From: a bacterium
GTDB lineage: Bacteria; Electryoneota; Electryoneia; Electryoneales; Electryoneaceae
Assembly: GCA_020444425.1 (NCBI GenBank)
Contig: JAHLLB010000001.1
Span: forward strand, 62,001 to 126,000
Direction: 5' to 3'
Length of the DNA: 64,000 bases
Shown here: in pieces, positions 8,940 to 17,736 of the stretch
Numbering within the stretch: the first letter of the stretch is position 1
Layout of the letters: each line of letters opens with the position of its first letter
Position numbers and translations under genes: made by a program
The notes under the pieces: generated by a model
Seen by the model: the letters and a program-made list of their open reading frames with translations, nothing else
Database searches by the model: none
Told to the model about the DNA's origin: nothing

Positions 8940-9201
8940 GTTCTCACTCCAGTGTCAGGCGGGACATCGCCCGAATCTGCCCGAAGAAAAGGCGTAATGT
9001 GCGGCGGTTCGGCCCTGAGTACAAGGGTCGTCGCTCCCGAAACCTGGGAATCGGCGATTCGGCAAATTCAACCGCAACTCTTGCGTTCCGGGCTTGACAG
9101 CCTATCTTTGCAGGATGTTCTGCTTGCGCATGCGATTGCAAATGAAACACATTTGTTTTGCATTCATCGCATGGTAACGAATTTCACACGGAGGCTGCCC
9201 C
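8940..9201. other. Divergent spacer between lspA and treT
   Basis: This 262-base spacer separates divergent genes and must hold promoters for both. A TTGACA at 9094-9099 is a possible -35 box for treT, but no good -10 box stands at the right spacing. A strong Shine-Dalgarno GGAGG is at 9190-9194. I see no reading frame or repeat here. Confidence 0.4.
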
Positions 9202-10620
9202 TTGGACTTTCGCGCCCAAGCCGACCAGCTCGGCCGTATCCCCGACGGCCACACCCCGCTTGAAACGTACGAACCTGAACTTACCCTCGAACTGGACGCT
9301 TACGCTCCCTACATCGGCAATGAACGAGTCGAAGGGTTACGCCGTCTGGCGGAACCGTTGCAGGGAAAAACGTGGGCGCATGTCAATTCCACCTTCGCCG
9401 GTGGCGGGGTCGCGGAGATGCTCTACAGCGTCATCCCGCTCGCTCGTTCGATGGGCATTGACGCGCAGTGGTATTGCATCCGTGGAGATGATGCGTTCTT
9501 CGGTGTTACGAAGAAATTCCACAATACGTTGCAGGGGTTGACTCAGTACGTCTCTCTTGAGGAATTGTTCGACACCTACCTCGGGATGACCGACCGCAAC
9601 GCGAAAGACACCTACATCTACGGCGACCTCGTGGTCGTGCACGATCCGCAACCGGTTGGATTGTTGAACGCCGGCCGGATTTTCGGGAACGTGCTCTGGC
9701 GTTGCCACATCGACACCTCAAACCCGGACCCGGTCGTGTGGCGCTTCTTACGGCCGTACATCAACCAGGCGGCGGGCGCGATCTTCACGCTGCCGGAATA
9801 CGTCGGCCCCGGCCTCAACCTGCCGATCTACCAGGTGATGCCGTGTATTGACCCGTTGGCGGAAAAGAACCGGCAGTACACCGACGATGAAGCACTGGAA
9901 ATCCTCGGTCCGCTGTTTAACGAGCATAACATCGATCCGGACCGTCCGATCATCGCCGCCATCAGCCGCTACGACCCGCACAAGAACCAGACCCGCATCT
10001 ACGAATCGTTCAAGAAGCTGAAGCAGGAGAAGCAGTTCAAGAAGCAGCCGTACCTGATCTTCATTGGCAACACCGCCAGCGATGATCCGGAAGGCGGCCA
10101 GATCCTGAAGATGCTGCGGGAGTCGGCGGACGGCGATCCGGATGTCCGTTTCTGGGTCAACGTCGAGAACAACAACCAGGTTGTCGGCGCGATGATGCAC
10201 TTCGCGGAAATGTTCGTGCACGTCTCGACCAAGGAAGGCTTCGGCCTCGTGGTCACCGAGGCGATGTGGCAGGGCACGCCGGTGATCGGTTCCAGCGCGG
10301 GTGGAATCACGCAACAGGTGATCGATGGCAAGACCGGCTATGTCGTCGATCCGCTCAGCCTCCAGCAGATCAGCCACGCGATGGCGCGTGTGCTCGACAA
10401 ACCGGACGAAGCCGCAGCCCTCGCGAAACAGGGGCAGGAACACATTCGCAGCAACTTCCTGTTGCCTGAACTGTTGCGGCGCTACTTCACCCTGATGCGC
10501 TACTACCTCGGGATTGACGACACGATTCCCGAGTTCCGTCTCAATCAGGATCTGACCGCCGACGAGTGGATGCAGGGCTTCCGTCGGACGAGTGTGCTGG
10601 TCAACGGAACGGGGAAATGA
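9202..10620 (+). CDS. treT: Trehalose synthase, TreT-type GT4 glycosyltransferase
   Basis: TreT enzymes join a nucleotide-activated glucose to free glucose to make trehalose. The family-specific N-terminal block is clear: NSTFAGGGVAEMLYS, then IRGDDAFFGVTKKFHNTLQG. The C-terminal GT-B half carries AAISRYDPHKNQ and the sugar-nucleotide site STKEGFGLVVTEAMWQGTPV. At 472 residues it is full length. The start is TTG at 9202; GGAGG at 9190-9194 sits 7 bases upstream and no ATG fits. It is a single gene converging on gdh. It probably supports osmotic or stress protection, but the sugar donor cannot be told from sequence. Confidence 0.85.
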   Translation: MDFRAQADQLGRIPDGHTPLETYEPELTLELDAYAPYIGNERVEGLRRLAEPLQGKTWAHVNSTFAGGGVAEMLYSVIPLARSMGIDAQWYCIRGDDAFFGVTKKFHNTLQGLTQYVSLEELFDTYLGMTDRNAKDTYIYGDLVVVHDPQPVGLLNAGRIFGNVLWRCHIDTSNPDPVVWRFLRPYINQAAGAIFTLPEYVGPGLNLPIYQVMPCIDPLAEKNRQYTDDEALEILGPLFNEHNIDPDRPIIAAISRYDPHKNQTRIYESFKKLKQEKQFKKQPYLIFIGNTASDDPEGGQILKMLRESADGDPDVRFWVNVENNNQVVGAMMHFAEMFVHVSTKEGFGLVVTEAMWQGTPVIGSSAGGITQQVIDGKTGYVVDPLSLQQISHAMARVLDKPDEAAALAKQGQEHIRSNFLLPELLRRYFTLMRYYLGIDDTIPEFRLNQDLTADEWMQGFRRTSVLVNGTGK

Positions 10621-10862
10621 CAGTCCCCAGTGGTCAGTGATCAGTGCTCTGTTGTCAGTGATCAGCAGTCAGTGATATTCTCTTGCCCGTGTTGGCTTGG
10701 CCAACGCGGTTCCACCGATTTGGCCGTGTCTGCTCGTCAGACGCGGCCGTGTTGCTCTTGGATCAACGAAACCGGGGACACGTTCAGGCGAACGTGTCCC
10801 CGTTCAACGTAAGACTCACAACTTATAACTCATTACACAGAGCTCATCGCTCATCACACACA
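10621..10862. repeat. Repeat-rich spacer between treT and gdh
   Basis: The spacer lies between convergent genes. It opens with an imperfect stutter of CAGTGATCAGT-like units (10621-10676). Next comes a small hairpin, GTTGG-CTTGG-CCAAC, near 10690, then a 12-bp perfect palindrome (10774-10801). It closes with a second stutter of ACTCA/CTCAT units (about 10811-10862). The same kinds of unit recur in other spacers of the window. Confidence 0.7.
10774..10801. repeat. REP-like palindrome GGGGACACGTTC/GAACGTGTCCCC
   Basis: A perfect 12-bp stem (10774-10785 with 10790-10801) closes on the loop AGGC. It has no T run on either side. Its GGGGACA and TGTCCCC ends match the larger inverted repeat at 49008-49073. 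It may also serve as a bidirectional transcript end between treT and gdh. Confidence 0.6.
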
Positions 10863-12218
10863 TCACGCGTACAGTCCACGCATCTCCGCCGCGCGGGTCA
10901 CACGTTCGATCGCGACGATGAACGCCGCGGTGCGCATGTTGACCTCAAACTTCGTGCTGGTCTGGTACACCGCTGAGAACGCGTTGTCCATGTAACGCTT
11001 CAGGTCCATGAAGATGTGCTCGGCGTCCCAGTAGTACCCCATCCGGTTCTGCACCCATTCGAGGTAGCTGACGGTCACTCCGCCGGCGTTGCAGAGGATG
11101 TCCGGAATCAGGAAGACGCCGTTCTTCGCGAGGATCGCGTCGGCTTCCGGCGTGCACGGTCCGTTCGCGGCTTCGGCAATGATCTTTGCCTTGACCTGGC
11201 CGGCGTTTTTCTCGGTGATCTGGTTTTCCAATGCGGCCGGGACGAGGATGTCGACCTCTTCGGTCAGCAGATCGTTGGCGTTATTGTACTTGGAAACCTT
11301 CGCCGCCGGGTTGTTCTCGAAGCCCTTGAGCGTCCTGTTCTGCTTGATGTGGTCAAGCGCGACCTGGGGATCGATACCCGCTGGATCGGTGCTGACGAAC
11401 CCGCCGGAGACGTCACTGATCGCCTTGATCACGGCACCATGACCCTTGAGCAGCACGGCAGCGTTGGACCCGGCGTTGCCGAAGCCCTGGATCGCAACCG
11501 TCGCGCCATCGAGTTTCATGCCGAGTCTGTCGACAGCTTGCAGGATGGTGAAGGTGACACCCTGCGCGGTCGCGGTGACACGTCCCTCACTACCACCGAG
11601 TTCGAGCGGCTTGCCGGTGACGACAGCCGGTGTATAGTCGCCCTTGTGCATGCTGTACGTGTCGAGGAACCAGGCCATCACCTGCGGGTTGGTGTTGACG
11701 TCCGGCGCGGGCACGTCACGATCCGGGCCGAAGATGTCAATCATCTCGGCGAAGTAACGGCGAGCGAGGCGCTCCATCTCAGACTGGCTCATCTCGGACG
11801 GATCACAGATCACGCCGCCCTTGCCGCCACCCATCGGGATGCCGACGACGGCGCACTTGAACGTCATCCAGAAAGACAGCGCCTTGACCTCGTCGAGGTC
11901 GACCTGCGGGTGGAAACGGACACCGCCCTTGGCCGGTCCGCGCGCGATGTTATGCTGCACACGGTAGCCCTTGAAGACTTTGATGTTGCCGTCATCCATC
12001 CGAATCGGCAACTTGACTTCGATCACACGCCGCGGCTGCTGAATCATCGCGATCTGATCGCTGCTCAGATTCAGGTGCTGAGCTGCGTCGTCAAACTGCT
12101 GCAACGCATTTTGGAACACGGATTTACGGTCCGCGGAGTGCATCTCTTCCAGGATGTTCTCGTACTGCTTATCCTGCCGCGCGCCGGAGATCGGGGTTTT
12201 TGCCCGCTTCTCAGCCAT
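10863..12218 (-). CDS. gdhA: Glutamate dehydrogenase
   Basis: This enzyme interconverts glutamate with 2-oxoglutarate and ammonia using NAD(P). The Glu/Leu/Phe/Val dehydrogenase signature is visible: K97 in GPAKGGVRFHP, the glycine-rich catalytic segment VVGIPMGGGKGG (K133) and the cofactor-binding GFGNAGSNAA. Length is 451 residues, with a polar N-terminal extension of about 25 residues. GAGG lies 7 bases before the ATG. The gene is monocistronic, divergent from the next gene and convergent with treT. A palindrome lies in its leader. Confidence 0.93.
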   Translation of the reverse strand: MAEKRAKTPISGARQDKQYENILEEMHSADRKSVFQNALQQFDDAAQHLNLSSDQIAMIQQPRRVIEVKLPIRMDDGNIKVFKGYRVQHNIARGPAKGGVRFHPQVDLDEVKALSFWMTFKCAVVGIPMGGGKGGVICDPSEMSQSEMERLARRYFAEMIDIFGPDRDVPAPDVNTNPQVMAWFLDTYSMHKGDYTPAVVTGKPLELGGSEGRVTATAQGVTFTILQAVDRLGMKLDGATVAIQGFGNAGSNAAVLLKGHGAVIKAISDVSGGFVSTDPAGIDPQVALDHIKQNRTLKGFENNPAAKVSKYNNANDLLTEEVDILVPAALENQITEKNAGQVKAKIIAEAANGPCTPEADAILAKNGVFLIPDILCNAGGVTVSYLEWVQNRMGYYWDAEHIFMDLKRYMDNAFSAVYQTSTKFEVNMRTAAFIVAIERVTRAAEMRGLYA

Positions 12219-12496
12219 CGCTTCACCTCTTTTTTGTTGAAATCACACCCTATACCCTGTTACAGGGTACGGCTGCACGCTGTCTGTTTCAAAGGGCGGA
12301 AAGGTCATCTTTTCTCCGCTCAAACGCAAGAGTTCAGGGAGAAAAACTCCAGCTGGACACATGTGGCTAACTGAAAGATATCTCAACAGTTCGAGCGAGG
12401 CATGGAGACGATCAGGCACCAGTATGGCTCGGGCTTGCGGTTGCGAGATTGTGTTCGAGTTCACTACGTTCGCCAACCATCAACCGTGAGGAAAAC
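12219..12496. other. Divergent spacer upstream of gdhA, with an operator-like palindrome
   Basis: The 278-base spacer contains the 17-base palindrome TACCCTG-TTA-CAGGGTA at 12253-12269, 35 bases from the gdhA start. It could be a regulator site or a leader hairpin. No other clear promoter element is visible. Confidence 0.45.
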
Positions 12497-12916
12497 ATGT
12501 TCCGCTACGAATTGGATCAGCACCGCAAGATCATGGTTCTGGTCGTCCATGGTACCCAGGACGGCTGGGAAGGCAAGATGATGATTGACGGGTGGAAGTT
12601 ACACGCCCCGGAAATTGACAGCGACTGGAAACTGATTCTCGACCTCGGCGAATATGTCAGCCCGCACGGATACGCCGAGAAGGAGCAGCGCCGGCTGGCC
12701 TCGATCATCGCATCGCAGAATCTGTCGAAAAAGATGCTCGTTCGTGCTGAGAGTCACGAAGTGAACGCTCCGTTTACGGAGAATGTGACGTACGACGAAC
12801 ATCCGGATTTTCTTTCAGCTTGGCGGAGCGCGGGCGGTGACTCCCGAGACACCCTCATCCCCGCTCCGGCGGACGGCTCCCGTTATCCGGCCAATAATGC
12901 TCCGCCTCGCGGGTAA
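12497..12916 (+). CDS. Hypothetical protein, 139 residues
   Basis: I do not recognise this protein. It starts at the ATG at 12497 with TGAGGA 5 bases upstream, rather than at an upstream in-frame alternative. The first 100 residues have a compact alternation of strands and helices (ELDQHRKIMVLVVHG; LILDLGEYV; KKMLVRAE) that could suit a STAS/SpoIIAA-like fold. That is only a guess. The C-terminal 30 residues are rich in proline and alanine and look disordered. It has no signal peptide or membrane segment and is followed by a good terminator, so it is a single-gene unit. Confidence 0.6.
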   Translation: MFRYELDQHRKIMVLVVHGTQDGWEGKMMIDGWKLHAPEIDSDWKLILDLGEYVSPHGYAEKEQRRLASIIASQNLSKKMLVRAESHEVNAPFTENVTYDEHPDFLSAWRSAGGDSRDTLIPAPADGSRYPANNAPPRG

Positions 12917-12940
12917 AGTTTAGGACTGTCTAAATTCCGT

Positions 12941-12969
12941 TCCGCGCCGGAGTTCGGCGCGGATTTTTA
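12941..12969 (+). terminator. Rho-independent terminator
   Basis: CCGCGCCG (12942-12949) pairs with CGGCGCGG (12955-12962) around GAGTT and is followed by ATTTTTATT. It ends transcription of the 139-residue gene. Confidence 0.85.
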
Positions 12970-13194
12970 TTGACAACGGTATATAAGTTTTTCTTTATTG
13001 AAACACCGAAAAGTAGGCTCGGGAGACGCCTCTTTTTTCGTATTACAGTATTCGGTTTCTTGGGGAAACAAAGTTTCACTAGTTATATTCTTTCAAGCCG
13101 TAATTCGGAAAACAGCCGATGACCGTTCACTGTCCGTCTGTGAGTTTGCTGGTACGCGGTCACGTTTTAGCGCGGGGCGGATTAGGGAGGAAGC

Positions 13195-13815
13195 ATGGTG
13201 ACGCGTCGTAGAAAAGACACAGAGCGTTTTACCACAGGCCAAATCGCGAGGCATTGCCACGTGACGCCGGAGACTGTGGCCAACTGGATCAAGGCCGGCC
13301 GGCTTAAGGCGAGTGCCACCCCTGGTGGTCACTATCGCGTGAACGTGAATGATCTCGTTCGGTTTTGCAAGTTGCACGGGTTTGAGGTACCGCCGGAGTG
13401 GGAAAGCGGTGCAACTCCTCCGACCGTTCTGATCATCGACGATGATCCGGAGCTGCTGAAGGCGTTGATTCCGAACCTTGAACGCAGCGACCGGCGTGTG
13501 CTCGGCGCGGAAGATGTTGCTCAGGCCGGTATTATGTTGATGAAGTACCGTCCTGAAGTGGTCATCCTTGACCTCCACCTCCCCGGCACCGACGGCATCC
13601 GTATTGCGTCGATACTGCGTAAGGAAGCGGAGCTGACCGGGACACGGATCATTGTTCTGTCCGGCTACATTGATGAGGTCGTGCAGGAGGCGATGAAAGA
13701 TCTGCACGTGGACTACTACATCAACAAGCCACCGGACTTTGAGCGTTTGGACGCGATTGTGTCCGAATTGCTGGCCTCCAACTCCCCGCTTGAGTTGGAA
13801 TCCCGCAACCACTGA
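13195..13815 (+). CDS. Response regulator with N-terminal excisionase/MerR-type helix-turn-helix
   Basis: Residues 11-62 form a DNA-binding domain of the excisionase/BldC kind (TGQIARHCHVTPETVANWIK followed by a PGGHYRV wing). Residues 76-195 form a CheY-like receiver with acidic residues D82-D84, phosphoacceptor D126 in ILDLHLPG, S156 and K178. The domain order, DNA binding before receiver, is the reverse of the common OmpR and NarL layout. AGGGAGGA lies directly upstream of the ATG. No sensor kinase is adjacent. It probably acts as a phosphorylation-controlled transcription factor; its targets are unknown. Confidence 0.82.
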   Translation: MVTRRRKDTERFTTGQIARHCHVTPETVANWIKAGRLKASATPGGHYRVNVNDLVRFCKLHGFEVPPEWESGATPPTVLIIDDDPELLKALIPNLERSDRRVLGAEDVAQAGIMLMKYRPEVVILDLHLPGTDGIRIASILRKEAELTGTRIIVLSGYIDEVVQEAMKDLHVDYYINKPPDFERLDAIVSELLASNSPLELESRNH

Positions 13816-13879
13816 TTCACCCATCCTGATGGCCGTCGTTCCCACGGCGGCCGTATTGCTATCCGATTTGACTGGGTTG

Positions 13880-13904
13880 CGCCATGGGAATACATTCCAT
13901 GGCG
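13880..13904. repeat. Palindrome upstream of the biotin carboxylase gene
   Basis: CGCCATGG at 13880-13887 pairs with CCATGGCG at 13897-13904, with further pairing inside the loop. It lies in the spacer between the response regulator and the biotin carboxylase and could be an operator or leader hairpin. Confidence 0.45.
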
Positions 13905-13979
13905 TGATCGGCTCGGTACAAGTGCATGTGCGCCGTGCTGAATTTCCGTCCATCCCGCAGCATGGAGAACGAACTCACC

Positions 13980-15494
13980 TTGTTCAGTAAAATCCTGATT
14001 GCCAACCGTGGTGAAATTGCAGTGCGCGTGATTCGTGCGTGCCAGGAGCTTGGTGTGCGCACGGTGGCGGTGTATTCGGAGGTTGACCGCAACGCGATGC
14101 ACGTTCACCTCGCCGAAGAAGCGTGGCTCATCGGCCCCGCGCCGGCATCTGAGAGTTACCTGCGCGGCGACAAGATCATTGAGGTCGCCAAGCAGTCCGG
14201 TGCCGAGGCGATTCATCCGGGGTACGGGTTCCTCTCTGAAAACGCCGAGTTCGCGGAAGCTGTCGAGGCGGCCGGCCTGGTCTGGATCGGCCCGCCCCCG
14301 AACGCGATCCGGTCGATGGGATCCAAAACTGAAGCGCGCCGGATCATGATGGGCTCTGGGGTGCCGGTAGTCCCGGGCACGGAGAGTGGCATCGAGAACA
14401 TGGATGAGGCGGTCGAGACGGCCAAATCCATCGGCTTTCCGGTGCTGATCAAGGCTGCGATGGGCGGCGGTGGCAAGGGGATGCGTGTGGTGCGGGAAGA
14501 AAAGGATCTCGTGCCCGCGATCAAGGCGGCGAAGCGTGAATCCCTGCACGCGTTCGGCAGCGAGCTGGTGTATCTGGAACGATACCTCGAACGTCCGCGC
14601 CACATCGAAATCCAGGTCTTCGCCGACAACTTCGGCAACACGATTCACCTTGGCGAGCGCGAATGCTCGATCCAGCGGCGGCATCAGAAGGTCGTGGAGG
14701 AATCACCGAGCCCGGTGGTTACCCCGGAGCTGCGAGCGAAGATGGGCGCATCGGCGGTGGAAGCGGCCAGGGCGGTGAACTACCGCAACGCCGGCACAGT
14801 GGAATTTCTCGTCGATCAGGACCTGAGCTACTATTTCCTCGAGATGAACACGCGCCTGCAGGTGGAACATCCGGTCACCGAGATGGTCACCGGCATCGAC
14901 CTCGCGCAATTGCAGATTCGCACCGCTGCGGGTGAAAAGTTGCCCTACACGCAGGATGACATCCGCATGGACGGCCATGCGATCGAAGTACGCATCTACA
15001 GTGAGGACAGCCTGAACGGATTCGTGCCGGACACCGGCAAGCTGCGTTACCTGCGACCGCCGGACGGGTACGGTATCCGTGAGGATAGCGGCGTACGTGA
15101 AGGCGACACGATCACCATCCATTACGACCCGATGATCAGCAAGTTGATCGCCTGGGCGAATGACCGTCCCACCGCGATCCAGCGGATGAACCGGGCGCTG
15201 CGTGAGTATCGGATTACCGGTGTGCGCACGACGATCCCGTTCGGACGGCTGGTAATGAACAGTGAAGCGTTCCAGAAGGGCGATTTCGACACCTCATTTA
15301 TCGACCGTGAGTTTGAGGTCGAGGTGCTGGAACGGCGGGAAAAAGCGTGGGAACCGATCGCGGCGTTGGCGGCCGCATGGTATCGTCACCATGAGTTCGG
15401 CAAGGGCCGGCATGAAGGTGACCGGCACCACGTCGAAGTCAGCTCAGGATCATGCAATTGGAAATTCAGCGGACGCAAGCAGGCACAACGATGA
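13980..15494 (+). CDS. accC: Biotin carboxylase subunit of an acyl-CoA or acetyl-CoA carboxylase
   Basis: This subunit uses ATP and bicarbonate to carboxylate biotin on its carrier protein. The protein is a standard ATP-grasp biotin carboxylase: FSKILIANRGEIAVRVIRAC at the start, HPGYGFLSEN, KAAMGGGGKGMR, ERECSIQRRHQK and EMNTRLQVEHPVTE. I chose TTG at 13980 because it reproduces the usual family N-terminus and has GGAG upstream; ATG at 13962 and 13926 are alternatives without a ribosome site. At 504 residues it exceeds AccC of E. coli by about 55 and resembles PccA or PycA-type subunits. The carrier gene overlaps its stop by 4 bases. No carboxyltransferase gene is in the window. Confidence 0.9.
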   Translation: MFSKILIANRGEIAVRVIRACQELGVRTVAVYSEVDRNAMHVHLAEEAWLIGPAPASESYLRGDKIIEVAKQSGAEAIHPGYGFLSENAEFAEAVEAAGLVWIGPPPNAIRSMGSKTEARRIMMGSGVPVVPGTESGIENMDEAVETAKSIGFPVLIKAAMGGGGKGMRVVREEKDLVPAIKAAKRESLHAFGSELVYLERYLERPRHIEIQVFADNFGNTIHLGERECSIQRRHQKVVEESPSPVVTPELRAKMGASAVEAARAVNYRNAGTVEFLVDQDLSYYFLEMNTRLQVEHPVTEMVTGIDLAQLQIRTAAGEKLPYTQDDIRMDGHAIEVRIYSEDSLNGFVPDTGKLRYLRPPDGYGIREDSGVREGDTITIHYDPMISKLIAWANDRPTAIQRMNRALREYRITGVRTTIPFGRLVMNSEAFQKGDFDTSFIDREFEVEVLERREKAWEPIAALAAAWYRHHEFGKGRHEGDRHHVEVSSGSCNWKFSGRKQAQR

Positions 15495-16021
15495 CGGCAA
15501 ACGAAGAACATAACAGCTACCGTGTGGAAGTGAACGGCAACACGTACCTGGTCACGTTTCTCGATGACGGCAAAGTACAATTCGAGGACATGACAGTCAC
15601 CGCCGATATTTCAGAGAACGAAACCCGCGACCATTTCTCCCTGCTCCTGAACCACGAGAGTTTCTTGCTCGGCGTGGAAGCGTCCGGCGAGCCGAACAGG
15701 TTCAAGGTTCACGCCGGCGGGTATGATTACGACATCGACGTGCTCGCCAGCAGGGAAGCGTACCTGCAGGAGTATCTCAAGGCAGCCGGAGTCGGCAAGA
15801 AGGAAGGCAAGGTCAAAGCGACGATGCCCGGTTTGATCCGTCAGCTCGAGGTCAAGGAAGGCGACACCGTCGCCGCCGGTGACGGCGTCCTGATCATGGA
15901 AGCGATGAAAATGGAGAACGAGATCAAAACACCGATCTCCGGTGTCGTAACCAAGATCGGCGTCAACGAAGGAGAGGCTGTCGAAAAGGGCGCGTTCCTG
16001 TTCGAGGTCGAGGCGTCCTGA
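15491..16021 (+). CDS. Biotin carboxyl carrier protein
   Basis: This is the biotinylated shuttle between the carboxylase and a carboxyltransferase. The last 75 residues form the biotinyl domain, with the target lysine in EAMKMEN. The first 100 residues form an N-terminal domain of unclear role, as in the carriers of many propionyl/acetyl-CoA carboxylases. The ATG overlaps the accC stop as ATGA, so the 1:1 subunits are translationally coupled. A long nested hairpin downstream ends the operon. Substrate specificity depends on a carboxyltransferase encoded elsewhere. Confidence 0.9.
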   Translation: MTANEEHNSYRVEVNGNTYLVTFLDDGKVQFEDMTVTADISENETRDHFSLLLNHESFLLGVEASGEPNRFKVHAGGYDYDIDVLASREAYLQEYLKAAGVGKKEGKVKATMPGLIRQLEVKEGDTVAAGDGVLIMEAMKMENEIKTPISGVVTKIGVNEGEAVEKGAFLFEVEAS

Positions 16022-16061
16022 CCGCATTCCGACTGGATTTCGCGCTCGAATGTCGTCACTC

Positions 16062-16112
16062 AACCACCGCATTTCCGTCCATACAATTGGACTCAGATCG
16101 CGGTGGTTTTCT
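16062..16112 (+). terminator. Nested hairpin terminator after the carboxylase operon
   Basis: AACCACCGC (16062-16070) pairs with GCGGTGGTT (16100-16108), with an inner GTCCA/TGGAC stem, followed by TTCT. Confidence 0.65.
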
Positions 16113-16219
16113 CTGTCTGCGTGTTGACAACTCAGGTCCGCAAACGCTCCTTTGCCGATGCGGACAAGGGGATCCGCGACCTTTTACACCATGGAATTTC
16201 AGGATAAGGAGATACGGAG

Positions 16220-16420
16220 ATGTTGTACGAAGAGATCGGTACCGCGGCGGGAGTTGTCTGGCGTTTCCTTGAACAGAACGGACCGGCGACAGCGTCGCGC
16301 ATCAAGAAAGACGTGCCGCTGCCTCCGGGCATGGTCGACCGTGCGATTGGCTGGCTCGCGCGTGAAGAAAAGATCGAAGTGGACGGGAAAGGCCGGAACG
16401 TCGAGTTCAAGACGAAGTAA
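16220..16420 (+). CDS. Small winged-helix protein (DUF2582-like)
   Basis: The protein has 66 residues and looks like a single winged helix-turn-helix: GVVWRFLEQNGPATASRIKK, then a recognition-helix segment MVDRAIGWLAREEKIEVD and a short wing. Proteins of this size with this opening are annotated as DUF2582 winged helix proteins. Their DNA target is unknown. The ATG has AAGGAGA about 10 bases upstream. A hairpin terminator follows at 16465. Confidence 0.75.
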   Translation: MLYEEIGTAAGVVWRFLEQNGPATASRIKKDVPLPPGMVDRAIGWLAREEKIEVDGKGRNVEFKTK

Positions 16421-16464
16421 TGGCAGTTCTCAGTTGCCAGTGCTCAGTACTCAGTAAAAGACGA

Positions 16465-16494
16465 AGCCGCGTCCAATTGCAGACGCGGCTTTTC
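16465..16494. terminator. Perfect-stem terminator between the winged-helix gene and dnaJ
   Basis: AGCCGCGTC (16465-16473) pairs perfectly with GACGCGGCT (16482-16490), followed on the + strand by TTTTC. On the other strand a T run follows after a few bases, so it could serve both convergent genes. Stutter repeats of CTCAGT and ACTCA type flank it (16421-16455 and 16494-16525). Confidence 0.8.
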
Positions 16495-16517
16495 ACTCAA
16501 CACTCACAACTCACCAC

Positions 16518-17630
16518 TCACGACTTTCTTATCACCTTCCACCCCGGCAGTTCAACCAGTTGAGCCAACAACCCAGCCGCATCGCTGTCAAGGGTATCCG
16601 GGAACCGGGTCCGGATACGCAGCGTGATGTCACCACGGGTGCCGTCGGCCTTCTTCAACCCCTGCCCGGTCAGTTTCAACGCCTTGCCCTGAATCACCGC
16701 CGGGTTGAGTTTCACCTTGCGGACGCCGTCCGGAGTCGGCACCTCGACCACACTCCCGCCCAGCGCTTCGAGCAGGTTGACGTCCAGCGTGATCTGCAGA
16801 TTGTCGCCGTCGCGGGCATACTCACTGCCTTGCGATTCCTTCAGCCGGACGATCAGGTCGCCGTTCTCGCCGCCGAACGCGCCTTCGTGTCCCTCCCCCT
16901 TGAGCCGGATGTCCTGGTCTGGCTTCGATCCGGCGGGGATGGTGACACGGACGGCAAGGCGCTTCTTGACTCGGCCATCTCCGTCGCAATTGTCACAACG
17001 GACAAACTTGGAGTATCCAGCCCCTTCACACTGCGGGCAGGTGACGAAGATCGTCTTTCCGCCCTTGCTGGACGGGATCTCTCCCAACCCGAGGCAACGA
17101 TCGCACTCCGCTCCCCGTCCTCCGGGACGAACACCGGCACCGGAACAGACCGCACACACGACCTGCCGCGTTAACGTCAGCAGGAATTTTCCGCCCTGCG
17201 CCAGTTGCAGCGGATTCAGCTCCAGCTGTGTGTGCTGGTTTTTGCCTCGTTGCGGACGTGGTCCTCCCCCGCCACTGCCCGCGCTTTCTCGGTTGAAGAT
17301 GCCGAACCCGGACTGAAACGCCCGTTTCAGGATAACCTTGAAGCTCTCCCCTTCCTGCTGCACATCACGAGGCTTGGCAGCCTGGGCAGCAGCCTTCTGG
17401 CTCATCTTGATGCCGTGGGAGGAATGGTACTCCATCCGTTTCTTCGGATCGGAGAGGACGGAATACGCTTCGCCGATTTTTTGAAAGCGTTCCTTGGCTT
17501 TCGTGTCGCCGTGATGCAGGTCGGGATGGTACTTCTTCGCGAGGTTGCGGTACGCGGCGCGGATGTCATCCTGGGAGGCATCCGGCTGGATGCCGAGTTC
17601 GGTGTAGTAGTCGCGTCGTTTCGGGGTCAT
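16518..17630 (-). CDS. dnaJ: DnaJ-type co-chaperone
   Basis: DnaJ stimulates Hsp70 ATPase and delivers clients. The J domain spans residues 6-70 with HPD at 35-37. A glycine-rich stretch is at 118-125. Four zinc-binding repeats follow: CAVCSGAG (159), CDRCLGLG (176), CPQCEGAG (198) and CDNCDGDG (212). The two C-terminal client-binding domains fill the rest. At 370 residues it is full length. It stands alone, without dnaK or grpE nearby, so it may be a second DnaJ. It is separated from the flagellar cluster by a strong terminator. Confidence 0.93.
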   Translation of the reverse strand: MTPKRRDYYTELGIQPDASQDDIRAAYRNLAKKYHPDLHHGDTKAKERFQKIGEAYSVLSDPKKRMEYHSSHGIKMSQKAAAQAAKPRDVQQEGESFKVILKRAFQSGFGIFNRESAGSGGGGPRPQRGKNQHTQLELNPLQLAQGGKFLLTLTRQVVCAVCSGAGVRPGGRGAECDRCLGLGEIPSSKGGKTIFVTCPQCEGAGYSKFVRCDNCDGDGRVKKRLAVRVTIPAGSKPDQDIRLKGEGHEGAFGGENGDLIVRLKESQGSEYARDGDNLQITLDVNLLEALGGSVVEVPTPDGVRKVKLNPAVIQGKALKLTGQGLKKADGTRGDITLRIRTRFPDTLDSDAAGLLAQLVELPGWKVIRKS

Positions 17631-17674
17631 GCCGCGTTCCGCTGGTTGAACGATTGCAGCGGCAAGATAAGCAA

Positions 17675-17707
17675 AGAAAACGCCTTCGCGTTGTCAGCGA
17701 AGGCGTT
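17675..17707 (-). terminator. Terminator of the flagellar supercluster
   Basis: An 11-bp stem, AACGCCTTCGC (17679-17689) with GCGAAGGCGTT (17697-17707), is followed on the minus strand by TTTTCTTT. It lies 30 bases after the FlgM-like gene. Confidence 0.88.
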
Positions 17708-17736
17708 GAAGGTACAATCTGGTGTAAGCACAGCGA

